From assembly GCA_026419775.2 (NCBI GenBank), contig JAOPGA020001213.1, positions 1 through 64,000 on the forward strand: a stretch of DNA of 64,000 bases, written 5' to 3'. The notes below the pieces were generated by a model. It ran no database searches and was not told where the DNA came from. It worked only from the letters and a program-made list of their open reading frames with translations. The DNA is from Acrasis kona. Taxonomy: Eukaryota > Heterolobosea > Eutetramitea > Acrasida > Acrasidae. Shown piece by piece: positions 1 to 11,300 of the stretch (its first letter is position 1; each line of letters starts with the position of its first letter). Made by a program: the position numbers and the translations under genes.

Positions 1-660
1 CCTTACGGAGCCTTACTCGCAATACCCTGTCTGTTTCCTGAGGAGAAAACACCTGATGGCTCTTGGGGTCTTGGACAAATCGTACAAGAAAGTGTACACG
101 CGCGTACGCTCTGCAATAGTTACGGCCACATGTCCGGAAGCATGTTGTGTGCTAACCTTTCGGTTAGCGCGGCCTGATCGCCTTACGGAGCCTAACTTGT
201 AACGACTTGAAAAGGAAACATTGGATGGATCTTGGATGTCTTGGGACAAACCATACAAGAAAGTGTATAAAATATACGCTCTGCAATCGTTACGGCCACA
301 TGTCCGGAAGCATGTTGTGTGCTAACCTTTCGGTTAGCGCGGCCTGATCGTCCTACGGAGCCTAACTTGTAACGGCTTGTCTGTTTCCTGCGAAGAAAAC
401 ATCGGGCGGGGTGATGTACTTCGACTTATAAATGACCTAGCAGCACAGTTCCCAAACAATACAAGAAAGTGTACACGCGCGTACGCTCTGCAATCGTTGC
501 GGCCACATGTCCGGAAGCATGTTGTGTGCTAACCTTTCGGTTAGCGCGGCCTGATCGTCTTACGGAGCCTTACTTGCAATATTTTGTCTGTTTCCTGCGG
601 CCTGATCGTCTTGTTGGGTATAACTTGTGGCAGCCTGTCTGTTGTCTTAGAAAACATGGA
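1..660. repeat. Tandem satellite, about 170-207 bp units with hairpins
   Basis: At least three full copies and a fourth degenerate copy lie head to tail, with unit starts at 1, 181, 351 and 558, each opening with a version of CCTTACGGAGCC. The second half of each unit is most conserved. It carries a near-palindrome around ACGCGCGT, the arms ACATG/CATGT around TCCGGA, and a perfect 7-bp stem GCTAACC-TTTC-GGTTAGC. The first halves vary in length and sequence. Short open frames inside are shadows. The array runs off the left edge, so its true size is unknown. It could be a local satellite, a subtelomeric repeat or a spacer repeat; nothing seen decides this. Confidence 0.85.
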
Positions 661-700
661 ATGGATCTTGGAAGAGTCGGGCAAACCATAATGCATCACT

Positions 701-2172
701 GTTAGATAGGAGGCAGGCATCACATATACATTCAAAAATGCATACAAGGCAGAGCCGTACCCATAAAGAACTGTGAAATTTTCTTATCTGGGAGGTCTGA
801 TCCTGGGGAGATCTATTGGATATTCTTGAAGTAATTCACCAACCGTAAGTGAACTTGACTTTTATAATGTTTATAAATGATTAGTTTGGAAAAGGAGGGG
901 TGTTACTTACCTTCTATCGATATCATGTAGGCATAATACAATTTGAGATTGTATTCATGAAACGTATGACACAAAAGTTGTGAGTGTCGTGAATACCGTA
1001 TCTTAGTTTGCTTGTTTTTTCGAAATAACGTATAGTCAACCAAACAAAAAAAAGAAGACATACCGACGAAATTGGACTTTGGTTGGGCAGACAGATCAGC
1101 AAATTCTCTATACAAAAATTACACGAAAGTATTGGAGAATAGATAAATTTTAAACAACTTTTAAATAAACAAGAAATTAGATGTAAGCGAAACAATTGTT
1201 TGGAAAGAATAAACGTTTTGATTTTCGGATCAAATTTATTGCTGTATCATATTTGAAGAGTGAAGTGCATCTGACTTGATGGTAGAAGCATGAGTCCAAA
1301 TTTGATGCCGGAGTTGTTAACGTATTATCCATTAATGACAACTATTACAATTCGTATCCAATCCAGGGTTTCGAATCAATTGCACAAATAAATTCAGAAT
1401 GGCTTTTGATGATTCAATACTTGATGAAGAGATTCAATGGGATGAAATACATTGAACAAACACAAAAACTATGAGTTGATGCTTCGACTGATAATACAAT
1501 ACCTTACAAATCAGTAAATAGGTTCTCTCCACGACTAGGGTCCACTTTGTGCTTCTCGATTCATCTTTAATAAAGATCAAAATCAACCCACTTGGCGTGC
1601 CTGAAATTCCAATAATATCCTCTTTGTTATCTGAAGGTGACATTGTGGCTGTGCCAAGGGCGAACTTCTACATACTCAATGATGAGGACGACAATTCAAA
1701 ATTGAAGTACATTTCAAAGCCAATTGAATCAATGTCTTGATGAACGCGGAGGCGAATTTCTCCAATTTCCTTTGTCACCTCCACATTTGGCGGAGAGTTC
1801 GGTGATAAATTGTTGTTTGATGTAGTGAGCGTTCGAGGAACAAAGCGATGTAACTGATTAAATCAAAGATATCTTGAAAGTATGCTTCAGATTGATTGGC
1901 AATAGAGCAGCCTGGTTCAGTGCTATATACCACAATTATGGGAGCTTATTAATTTACAGAGCAGCACAAAGCTATGAAAATAAAATTAATCTATGTCCCA
2001 CAAATAAACTTTAATGCATACACTGTCGAACCTTTTACCAGTGTGACCTAATAAACTACAGTTTAATAATTGAGATTTTCTACCAGGGGTTCCAGCGCTC
2101 GAGTGTTTCCACGGCACAATAATTCCATCCATTACTTACTTTTTGATTTTCTTTTTGTAAAGTTATTCATCG
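701..2172. other. Gene-poor AT-rich stretch
   Basis: About 1.5 kb of AT-rich sequence follows the satellite. I see no convincing intact gene on either strand; the open frames here are short, rich in hydrophobic or Lys/Asn codons, and lack recognisable motifs. A possible gene relic at about 1395-1740 is listed separately. The last 100 bases before 2173 should include the promoter of the Apollo-like gene, but no clear element stands out. Confidence 0.5.
1395..1740 (+). pseudogene. Possible relic of a host gene
   Basis: The stretch starting at 1399 reads as a protein-like start (MAFDDSILDEEIQWDE) but stops quickly. About 110 bases later another frame, 1549-1740, reads 63 codons with balanced composition (SLLSEGDIVAVP, NFYILNDEDD). 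No GT-AG pair that I can see joins them convincingly, and the context is gene-poor. It may be a decayed host gene next to the satellite, or a small spliced gene I fail to resolve. No family is recognised. Confidence 0.2.
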
Positions 2173-4674
2173 ATGGTCAGGATAACCAACACTCCGATAA
2201 TCATAGACGAGTTTAGATTTGTACCTGGCGTATATATTTATCTCCTTACACATTTGCATACAGGTATGATATTAAAGTCAAAGTCAAAGCATTAAAAATA
2301 AAGATCATACGGGAGGACTCACTCCATCTTGGAACAATGGAACAATATACTGTTCACCCGTAACGAAGGCAATGTTACTAGAAAAATTTGGAGTCAATCC
2401 AGAACTTGTCGTATCGTTGGAAGAGGATAAAGTACACAACATTCCGTTAGACATGAATTCGCGGAGAATTACAATGCAAGTAACACTTATCGATGCAAAC
2501 CATTGCCCTGGTTCTTGCATGTTTCTACTTGAGGGATACTTTGGCACCATCCTACATACCGGTGATTTTCGCTTCGACCCACTAATTCTACAACATGATT
2601 CCATTCGCAACAGAAAAATAGATCACCTCTATCTCGATGATACATTTTTAGATCCAGATTTTGACTTTCCCTCCAGAGTACGTTCATCATTCCAATAATT
2701 TTAACAAATTTTAGGCAGATGCAGGAAAGGAAGTACTATCTACCATTTCACATTATCCAGATAACTATCAAATTTTAATTGGTGTGGATACTCTAGGAAA
2801 GGAAGAATTACTTGTGGCAATCGCACTTGCATTCAAAACTCTAATCGTAGTATCAGAAGAACGCTTACAAATGCTCAACGTCATCCGCACTGTGGTCAAC
2901 CTGCCCGACGTCTTCACACACGACCCAACACAAGGACGCGTCATTGTGCTATCCAAGAGTCAAGTCAACTACAAAACAGTCATGCACTATAGAAGAACGA
3001 GACCCACCGTAGGAATAGCACCATCCGGCTGGTCCAACAAGATGGTAGATAAGAAGAAAAGTAATGAGTCATTCCAAAGAAAAGTGATCCACAGAATTCC
3101 ATACAGCTTACATTCTTCCTTCTCCGAATTGGAACATTTCGTTTCCATCATTAAACCAAAAATGTTATACAGTGTCTCTAAGAAGGACAATGTCGTTCTT
3201 CGTGACTATTTTGATAAGTATTGTAATAAAGAGCAAATACAAAGTTATTCCATTCCGAAAACAGTAGAGTCATGCATGGAGGCCAAGAAGAGATCACTGG
3301 CAGTCAGCGGTGGTCAACTTCGTTGTAAAAACACAACCAAGAAAAATAATTTTGTAACACCCAAAAGTATTGTAAAAAAGACAAGAGGAGCAAAGATTAT
3401 AGGGGATGGCACCATGAGCGATACTATTCGCTACGGACACCATGTGATGGTCGACCTCACCAAAGAAGAAGTATCTCCCACAGAAAACATATTCATTGAT
3501 GACAATGAAGAAACAATAAACAATCATATGGATGATGACCATATGGGCTCGTTATTAGTTGACTTGTTACAAAATCATGATGATGACAATCATGAATGTA
3601 ATGGATCAGGAAGATGTTGAATTGGTAGATGTGTTGCACAACATGCAACAAGAGTTCGATGGGCAACAAGTGGATGATATGTTTTGTTATCCACATGTGA
3701 AGCGCGAACAATTGTTGACTAATTTGTATGCTACACAACAATCACTTCACAGTGAATCATCCTCTTCATCGCCTCCTTGTTGTATTAATTCGCCTCAACA
3801 GAAACATAAGGTAAAGGTGCGTGATTCTCCTGCTATGGATTCGCCTAGTAAGAGAAGAAGGAGTAATCAAGGCAATGTTTTATTGGATAAGAGCACACAA
3901 GAGATTATGGATGAAATTGATTTGTCATTGTTGAATCCGCAAGCTGGTGATGTTTATTCTTGTTCTTCTCCCCCTCCTGCTTTGGTTGATCCTGTTGTAC
4001 AATCTTCTCCTCCTTCTTGTAAAAATCCACCTGTTGATGAGGTTGTGGTGGATCCTTCTTGTATAGAAGCTGTTGTTGATTGTTCTACTCAGGCGCTTCT
4101 TGATCAGCCATTGTCTTTGGAAGATGAGGATGTTATTGTGAATGTATCGCCACCTTCACCTCCTCCTCCTGCGTTTGTGAATAAAGAGGAGCATTTGTCT
4201 GATGAGAAACAAGAGCAATTGGATCCTTGCTCTACATTGGCTTTATTGGACGAACCACTTTCTTTGTTGGATCATCCACATGCGTTATCTTCGCAACCTA
4301 TAGTGGATGTTCATCACTCCCAGCCAATTAAAATAAAGTCATCACAGCGTGTCAACCAATCTATTAAACAATCTTGTATGAATTTGATAGATTTTTGGGA
4401 TGAACATGGTGCTGGCGTGAATGTAGATGCTCAAATTCTACATACTCCTGTTGTAGATAGAGCTAGTAAGAATCCGTTCCTCAAGAAAGCCAATTCTGAG
4501 CAAAAACCAAAAAGGAAGAATTTGATGTCGGATGCCAGGAGGAAAAGTTTACCAAGTGTAGAGACTTTAGATGATGAACCAACTTGTAATGTATTTGTTG
4601 AGGAGGACACTCCCAACTCTCAAATCATGAATAACTTTTTTGATTTGGCCAATGATTGTATAGAGATTGATTAG
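2173..4674 (+). CDS. DCLRE1B-like: SNM1B/Apollo-like metallo-beta-lactamase/beta-CASP nuclease with long C-terminal tail
   Basis: Likely a 5'-to-3' DNA exonuclease of the SNM1/PSO2 family, which acts in interstrand crosslink repair and at telomeres. Exons are 2173-2263, 2304-2677, 2715-3597 and 3629-4674, giving about 797 residues. Splicing at 2263/2304 rebuilds the metal-binding motif THLHTDH exactly. Next come GTIYCSPVTKAMLL, DANHCPGSCMFLLEGYFG, ILHTGDFRF and, in the beta-CASP part, IPYSLHSSFSELEHFV. The N-terminus (TPIIIDEF) and the EGYFGTIL string resemble Apollo more than SNM1A or Artemis. The last 350 residues are an acidic Ser/Pro-rich tail with three STxxLLDxPLSL-like repeats, ending in a PIP-box-like SQIMNNFF. 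The final junction (3598-3628) would be a 31-nt intron, the shortest in the window. A sequencing frameshift is the alternative. Confidence 0.85.
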
Positions 4675-5006
4675 AAATGTAAAATAAATAATTTATGTAA
4701 GTTTAAAACACGTGTTTACGCCAGTTTACACGACAGATAAGTGTAGCGTCTTGGCTATTTTAATAGATTGGCGCTTTTTATAAGAAGTTCATTACGAACT
4801 TCTTGCACATCAATTGAATTCTAATTATTGCTATTGACTATATTCGGTGCATAGCCCAAAAAAAGTAAAATGAATCTCTAATATTCATTGTAAATTTCGA
4901 ACGTAACATCAGCCAAATGAATTTTACCATTTCAAAACTTGAATCTCCATTTATATCAACTTCGTGAACTCAATTGGGATTGCCCATTCTCATCTATCAA
5001 TAAAAA
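4675..5006. other. Intergenic spacer
   Basis: This 332-bp AT-rich gap lies between the Apollo-like gene and the next small gene. An AATAAA starts 8 nt after the Apollo-like stop codon, so the 3' end is very short. No repeat, RNA gene or other element is recognisable in the remainder. Confidence 0.5.
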
Positions 5007-5396
5007 ATGGAGCTCGGTACCCTACAGGAGGTGTTGAACAACCTTATGCTGAGAGTTGCTTTGCTAGAGCAGAGTGTTGACTATCTAACAGCAGAAAATG
5101 AAAAGCTGACCCAACTGATCAAGACCACGAGGCCGTACAAAACATCGTTGACAAGCCACCAGTTAAGCACCAAAAAGATTATATCGCCCATTTTCCAAAA
5201 CTTTAGTACCGGCACAGCCTCAATCGCCAATGTTAGGTCACCTGTATCCTACAATACGGAGAAGCTATCAGATAGTGTTTGTTATGATACATACATTAGT
5301 GAGATGTCGTCTATTTCAGATACAGACGATACAAGTTCTATAAATCAACGCCCTACTTTAATGCCCTTCAAAAAGTCACGTATATGGATTCCTTGA
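5007..5396 (+). CDS. Small protein with N-terminal coiled coil, unknown function
   Basis: A 129-codon single-exon frame whose composition looks like real coding sequence. Residues 4-38 show a leucine-heptad pattern (LQEVLNNLMLRVALLEQ followed by LTAENEKLTQLI), as in a short dimeric coiled coil. The remainder is Ser/Thr-rich and probably disordered, with a basic C-terminus (PFKKSRIWIP). The start ATG follows an A-rich leader (ATAAAAA). It is convergent with the aminopeptidase gene, about 185 bp away, and an AATAAA lies about 45 nt past the stop. No family is recognised, so a function cannot be proposed. Confidence 0.55.
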   Translation: MELGTLQEVLNNLMLRVALLEQSVDYLTAENEKLTQLIKTTRPYKTSLTSHQLSTKKIISPIFQNFSTGTASIANVRSPVSYNTEKLSDSVCYDTYISEMSSISDTDDTSSINQRPTLMPFKKSRIWIP

Positions 5397-5581
5397 AGTG
5401 AATATGTCACATGTATTTATGTAAATATTAATTCTCTAGAATAAAACTATATAACATACACTTTTCTTGCTTTGACATTCTTTGATTGTCCATGATGATG
5501 GGATTAGTAGCAAAGTCTCTTTATCCTAGACACAAACATTTAAAAAAGCATCTGAACCTATTCATACTTTACAGTAAATTA

Positions 5582-7132
5582 CTAATAATTATAATTTTTA
5601 TTAACATGTTCTGCCAGATCTCCATACAAATCTTGATTACTATTTTTTGTGTTCATTACATGTTCGATTTCTTCAATCTCCTTTGGTGTTTGGTGAGTGA
5701 GTACCTTCGCAGTCTTGTTCGGTAAGATTAGCACATTGTCTTCAATTCTAACTCCAATTCCAAACATGTTCTTTTGCTTCCACTCATCAGGTAATCTAGT
5801 GTCCTCTGTTAATTCACTTGGAATATAAATTCCAGGTTCCACCGTAATCACCATTCCCGGTTCTAATGCATCATAAAATTCAGGTTTGTTTTCGTGAATG
5901 TCCATTCCCATTGGGTGACCGATGCTGTGTGGACAAAGTAATTGTGCAATTTCGTGAATGAGGGATTGGTTGCTAAAAATAGATCTTCCAATCAATCCAC
6001 CAAAGTTGACCACTTCCTGCATGGTGCGTTCTTGAGCAAATGTTTGTAATTCTCGCATCGTGTTGAAAGATCCATTTTGTAATCCCTGTATACAATCTTT
6101 TTGAATGCGAAGCACTGCGGAATAAATGATTTTTTGTGGTTGCGAAAATGTACCGGAGACTGGCCAAGTGCGGGTAATGTCGCTGCTATAGTTGTGATAT
6201 TCACATCCAGCGTCAACTAGAAGCATGTCTTGATTTTGAAGTTGTTGATCGTTGAATACGTAGTGAATAATGTTGGCTCTGTTACCACTGGCAACAACTG
6301 GTGGATAGCCTAAACGTTGTGCTCCTCTTAGGCGCGCCTCAAATTCCATGATGGCCTCGATGTGACCTTCGCTGATGCCTTGTTTGGATATGCGCATGGC
6401 AGCCTTGAAGGCATGGGATGATATCTCTGCAGCCTTTTCTAGAATGGTAATCTCTTTATTAGATTTGATTTTCCTGAGGTGGTCCATGATGTTTCTGTGT
6501 GAAATTAATTTTGTCCCTTGTTGATCTTGATTCACATTGTGAATGAGCTCCCTTAGTTTGTAGTTCATGTCCTTTTTTTGATTGTACATTGACAATGATG
6601 GATCAAAGTAAATGGAATCATATCTTTTGGTGAATAGTGCGAAGGTATCCTTTGATGGGGCTGAATTTATTTTTAATACTTCTTGTACCTTTTCTGCCCC
6701 GGTGCGAGCACCATCCCATCTTTCTTTGTTGTCATTTTTTGGCGGAACAAACAACGTGTAGTTAATGTTATTTTTGTCTCGCTTTTCAATAACCAAACAG
6801 GATCCAGGCTCTTTGAAGCCAGTCATGTAATAAAAATCTGAGTTTTGCCTAAAAGGATATGGAATGTCGTTTGTCATCAAGTGCTTATCGGCCGATTGAA
6901 TGAAGGCTACACTGTCGTCCCTCATGTGCTTTGCAAAATTCATCCTCCTTTCTTCAAAATCTGTATGATCAAATCCTCCTACAGCCAATGCAGTTGGTTG
7001 ATTTTTAAATAAATGTGGATGTGTGCTTGGGAATGGCTGCCCTGTTGAGTTGTGAGTGCATGAGATGACTTTGTTCATAAAGTGTCGACAATTATGCCGT
7101 ACCCAGCGAGTGTGGGTGTTAATGTGTAGCAT
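5582..7132 (-). CDS. XPNPEP3: Mitochondrial Xaa-Pro aminopeptidase (XPNPEP3/Icp55 type)
   Basis: Predicted to remove an N-terminal residue from proteins, as Icp55/XPNPEP3 does after presequence cleavage in mitochondria. One exon gives 516 residues, normal for the family. The first 30 residues are rich in Arg/His/Asn with few acids, consistent with a targeting peptide. The aminopeptidase-P N-terminal domain follows (PFRQNSDFYYMTGFKEPGS). The pita-bread metallopeptidase domain has all five metal ligands: two Asp in LLVDAGCEYHNYSSDITRTW, His in CPHSIGHPMGMDIHE, Glu in VITVEPGIYIPS and Glu in GVRIEDNVLI. The ATG at 7132 leaves 127 bp to the divergent neighbour, so the two genes probably share a promoter region. 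Confidence 0.92.
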   Translation of the reverse strand: MLHINTHTRWVRHNCRHFMNKVISCTHNSTGQPFPSTHPHLFKNQPTALAVGGFDHTDFEERRMNFAKHMRDDSVAFIQSADKHLMTNDIPYPFRQNSDFYYMTGFKEPGSCLVIEKRDKNNINYTLFVPPKNDNKERWDGARTGAEKVQEVLKINSAPSKDTFALFTKRYDSIYFDPSLSMYNQKKDMNYKLRELIHNVNQDQQGTKLISHRNIMDHLRKIKSNKEITILEKAAEISSHAFKAAMRISKQGISEGHIEAIMEFEARLRGAQRLGYPPVVASGNRANIIHYVFNDQQLQNQDMLLVDAGCEYHNYSSDITRTWPVSGTFSQPQKIIYSAVLRIQKDCIQGLQNGSFNTMRELQTFAQERTMQEVVNFGGLIGRSIFSNQSLIHEIAQLLCPHSIGHPMGMDIHENKPEFYDALEPGMVITVEPGIYIPSELTEDTRLPDEWKQKNMFGIGVRIEDNVLILPNKTAKVLTHQTPKEIEEIEHVMNTKNSNQDLYGDLAEHVNKNYNY

Positions 7133-7259
7133 CGGTTTTCTTGCTTGGTTTCATGGTCTTTTTTACAATATTTCATGATGTTTCAAATGCGTCAATAAAT
7201 CAGTCATAAAAGCTGTTAAAATCTGTTGGTTCCTTCTTGACTAATAAGAGCCTGGTAAA

Positions 7260-8295
7260 ATGCTATTAAACTATCTTGTAATGGCTATTTCACATCTCTT
7301 ATTATTCGCCACCGCGTTTGGTACTGTATATCGTTGTAATGGAATGTCTAATGCAATGGATGTGGCTGCAGCGAGAGCAAAGGCAGCTGAGAATTGTTTT
7401 ATCTCCCAATACGTAGAGACACTAAAGAAGAACAAAATAAAAAGGCAACTAAATAGAACTAGAGATTTGGAAAAAACAACGCTTGAGAACAGCCCTATAA
7501 AACCACAAAACTTATCAAATAACACTACTTCCTTTAAAGATTTATCTGAGAAGAAAGCTAAGCTACAAGATGAACTAAGAAAAATAGAGGAATTGGAGTC
7601 ATCACTTATTCTAGGTAGCTCAATTAACGATTTATCGGTGTCAGGTGGCGAATCAAACTCTGGAGAACCAATACCAATTGACAAATTGGACATGGACATT
7701 GATTTAGACAGCGATTTAGATGCATATAGCGAAGATTATCTACTACAAGAATCAGAAATACCTCCAACAAACCAAAACCAGTTAGCCTCTACGACGAGGC
7801 AAACACCGAAAAAAGATATTACAGACATGAGCAAAAAGAATTCACCAACAGCTAATGTTTTAAGTAAAAACAGTGTGTTTGGAGTGCCGATTACCCCAAA
7901 GGGTGATCACATTAAACAGTGGAGAAGAGAGGTAGTGAATGACTTTGAAACAGATTGCCAAAAAAGACAAGAACATAAATCAAGCCGAGGAGATTACGAC
8001 AATACAAGAATCACACTCTCCACCCAAAGTCAGATTCAACGAAACCGTTCAAGTTGCAGCAACAAAACAGGAGCTCCTCAAACGACTTAAATCAATGAAA
8101 GTCCCCGAAGCAGACATTGCAGAACAAATTGCAAATCGTGGAGTTGACCTCGCCATTGGTAACCTTCGTCTGTCCTTTTCATGCCTAGAAGCATTCGCAA
8201 AGGACAGAAGTGCATCACAACCCACCACACCCAACAAGCGCTCATCACCAAAGAACAAACACATCATACACAAATCACACAAGAGATACTCATAA
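7260..8295 (+). CDS. Unknown acidic/basic protein, two exons
   Basis: Two overlapping open frames join through a 40-nt GT-AG intron (7932-7971), giving about 331 residues. The first 25 residues are hydrophobic (MLLNYLVMAISHLLLFATAF) and could be a signal peptide. Alternatively translation may begin at an internal ATG near 7344 (MSNAMDVAAARAKAAEN). The middle has a short charged helix (LSEKKAKLQDELRKIEELE) and an Asp-rich patch. The conserved-looking C-terminal part contains VFGVPITPKGDHIKQWRRE, then KVRFNETVQVAATKQELL and ADIAEQIANRGVDLAIGN. I do not recognise the family. It ends 12 bp from the convergent myosin stop codon. Confidence 0.65.
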
Positions 8296-8307
8296 AATTT
8301 CTACAAT

Positions 8308-11300
8308 TTATTCATCATCGTCGTCAGCGTTGGAGCCACCTCTAAATACACTATTCATCTTTCTGCTCATCAAGTTTCTCTTCTTTCTTTCACGATCAAC
8401 TTCCTCTCTCAAACGGTTAATGTCATCTTCCAAGTCCTGTGCTCTGTTCTTGTAGGAGTTGGCTTCGCTCTCCAATCTTAACTTGTCGCTCTCTAATCTG
8501 CTCAATTGAACTTGTTGAGATTCGCTCTTTGATTGCAATTGCTTGTACTCTCTCTCGGCACCAGTTGCTCTGCTCTCAGCTTCGTTTCTCAAACGTACCT
8601 CATCTTGAACTTGTCTTTGTAGATCACGCAAGTCACGCTCGAACTTCTTGACGTCTCTCTTGGCGTTGCTCTTGCTCTTCTTGGCTTGTGCAACCAAGTT
8701 GTCCAATTCGCTAATTTCATTCTCGAATTGTTGTCTGACCTTTCTGACGGCATCATCCAACTTGTTCTTCTCCAAGTCCAATTCGCTTGCAAGATCTTCG
8801 CTCTCTCTCTTGTAACGGATCAATCCTTCTTCAGCGGTGACTCTGCTGCTTCTCTCCTTGAGGATTTCGTCACGCAACTTGCTGATGCTTGATTCGCTAT
8901 CTAACTTGAGCGCGCTCAATTCCTCGCGCAAGTCTTCGCTCTCCTCGGCCAATTCACGTAGATCGTCGACTTCGGATTGTAATTGTTTCTTTTGAGAATC
9001 AATCTTCTTGCGTTGACGTTCTTCGAGCAACAACTTCTCTTTCAAGTCAGCCAATTGCAACTCTGCTGATCTCTTCTTTGATTCGGAGTCTTGACGTGCG
9101 TTGCGCTCCTCATCGTGTTGTGACTTCAACTTGGGCCGAGTTGACCTTCGTAGTCTCTCTTGACTCTCTCCAATTCCTCGCTGTCAACACCGGTTTGTTT
9201 GGGTTGACTCAAGTCGCGTTGAAGAGTCTTGTATTCTCTCTTGAGTTCGTTACGTTCATCGGTCAACTTCTTGATCTCTCTTTGGTTGTCTGATTCTAAC
9301 TGATCCAATTGTAACTTGAGGTTCTCAATTTGAGATTGTAATTGCTTGGAGTTTCCGCCTGACTCTTGTCTGAGTTTATCGTTCTCTGATTTCAATCTTT
9401 GAGAATCAGATTCGAGTTGACTCTTGAGTTGTTGTTCGGTCGTTAGTCTTGAAGTGAGTTCGACGATTCTTGCATTGACTTCAGCTAATTGTTGTTCAAG
9501 AGCATCTTGTCCAGATTGTGCTTCGTCTCTTGCCTCTTCCAACTCTTCGATTTGGCGTTGCTTCTCCTTGGCGTCGTTCTTGGCCTTTTGTAAGTTGGAA
9601 TCGCTGTCGCTGAGTTGACCCTTGAGTTGCTCCAACTCTTGTTGTAAAGTCTTGAGTTGACGAGAGACATCATTGTTGGCATCTCTTGAAACATTCAATT
9701 GAGATTCTGATTCTCTTGACTTGACTTCCAATTGTGAGATCTTTGCTTGAAGCTCCTTGTTCTTGATTTGTTCCTCTTGGTAAACTTGTTGTTGCTTCTT
9801 GTTGTCAGATTCCAATTGCTTGCGTTTGCGTTCCAAGTTGGATACGTTGAGCTTCTCGTTCTCAATCTCTTGGTTCAACTCGTTGATCTTCTCTTGGTTG
9901 ACTCTTCTCTCGTTCTCCAACTTGCTCTTATCGCCGCTCAACGACTCTGATTTGCTGTTCAATTCTTCCAATTGACGTCTCAAGTAGTCCAATTCACCCT
10001 TGAGCTTAGCAGCAGCGTCACGTTCGGCAGATAACTCTGCTTGTAAGTTTCTGATTTGAGATTCTTGTGAGATCTTGTTGGCAGCGAGGTCATCCTTATC
10101 TGATTCGGCTTGGTTGGCTCTCTCCTTCTCGGATGTCAATTGAGATTTGAGTTGGTTGTATTTGGCCAATTGACGTTGAGCTTCTTCGCGTTCAGAGTCG
10201 CGTGTTTGTTCCAAGTCCTTGTTTTGGTTATCCAAATCTCTGATTTGAGATTCGAAATCTTGAATTTGACGACGTAATAGATCTTGATTGGTGTTGGCTT
10301 CGTTCAAGTCGGTTTCTAATTTTCTTCCCTTGATGTCAACCTCTTCCTTGGTCTTTTGTAGAGTTTCGTATTCTCTGCGGAGTTTCTTTAGGTCGGAATC
10401 AGTCTTGCGGTATTTGGAGTCAACTTGGTTCTTTTCATTGTTTTGACGATCAAGAGCATCTTGTGCATCTCTGACGCTGTCATCGAATCTTCTGTTGGAG
10501 CGCTCTAGTTCAGCCTTGAGCTTGTTGATCTCATCAGTGCTGGTCAATCTCAACTCCTTCAACTCTCTGTCCAAATCGTCACGTTTCTTTGTCAATGAAG
10601 CATTAGCATCTTCCAACTCTGCAATTCTTGCCTTGAGTTGAAGAATCTCATCTCTGAGGGCCTTTACCAAATCTTCGAGGCTTGATGCTTGTTCCTTGAG
10701 TTGCTCAATGTTGGATTGAGCTTCGGTGAGGTCGCCTTGCAAGTGTCTGTTCTTGGTTTCGGCTGCTTGCTTCTTTCTTGTCTCCTCGTCCAAACGACGG
10801 TTGGTGTCAGCCAATGCGTTCTCGTTACCTCTCAACTTGCGGTTGAGTTCCTCCAAGTCCTTTGCTTTGGCGGCCAAGTCCTCTTCGGTGGCGTTCTTTT
10901 GACTGTTGAGGCGTTGAAGTTCAGCTTGAGCCTTCTCGTTCTCTGATCTTTGGTTCTTGAGTTCCTTGTCGGTTTCCTTGTATTTACCTTCTAGGTCCTT
11001 GACCTTGGCATCGCGCTCTTGACGGGTCTTTGCTTCTTGTTCTAATTGGTAACGAACTTCTCTTAATCTCTCATCGAGTGTCTTTTGGAGTTGTTGGTTG
11101 GCCAATAGCTCGTTGTGCTCGTTGTCGAACTTGCCTTGTTGTTCCTTGAGTTGTTCTTCGAGTGCCTTTTGCTTCTTCTTTAATGAAGAAATCTCGACGT
11201 CCTTGACACCAGATTCACTTGACTTTCCGTTGAGAGCATTCTTAATGTCGTTCATGTCATCTTGTAAATCTTCAATGTCCTTTTGCTTGGAGTTCAATTT

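Noticed and set aside
1-660. CRISPR-like array
   Set aside because: Repeat units are 170-207 bp and contiguous without short unique spacers, in a eukaryotic genome.
541-747. Short frames in the satellite as genes
   Set aside because: They follow repeat units and shift frame with unit length; no coding signal.
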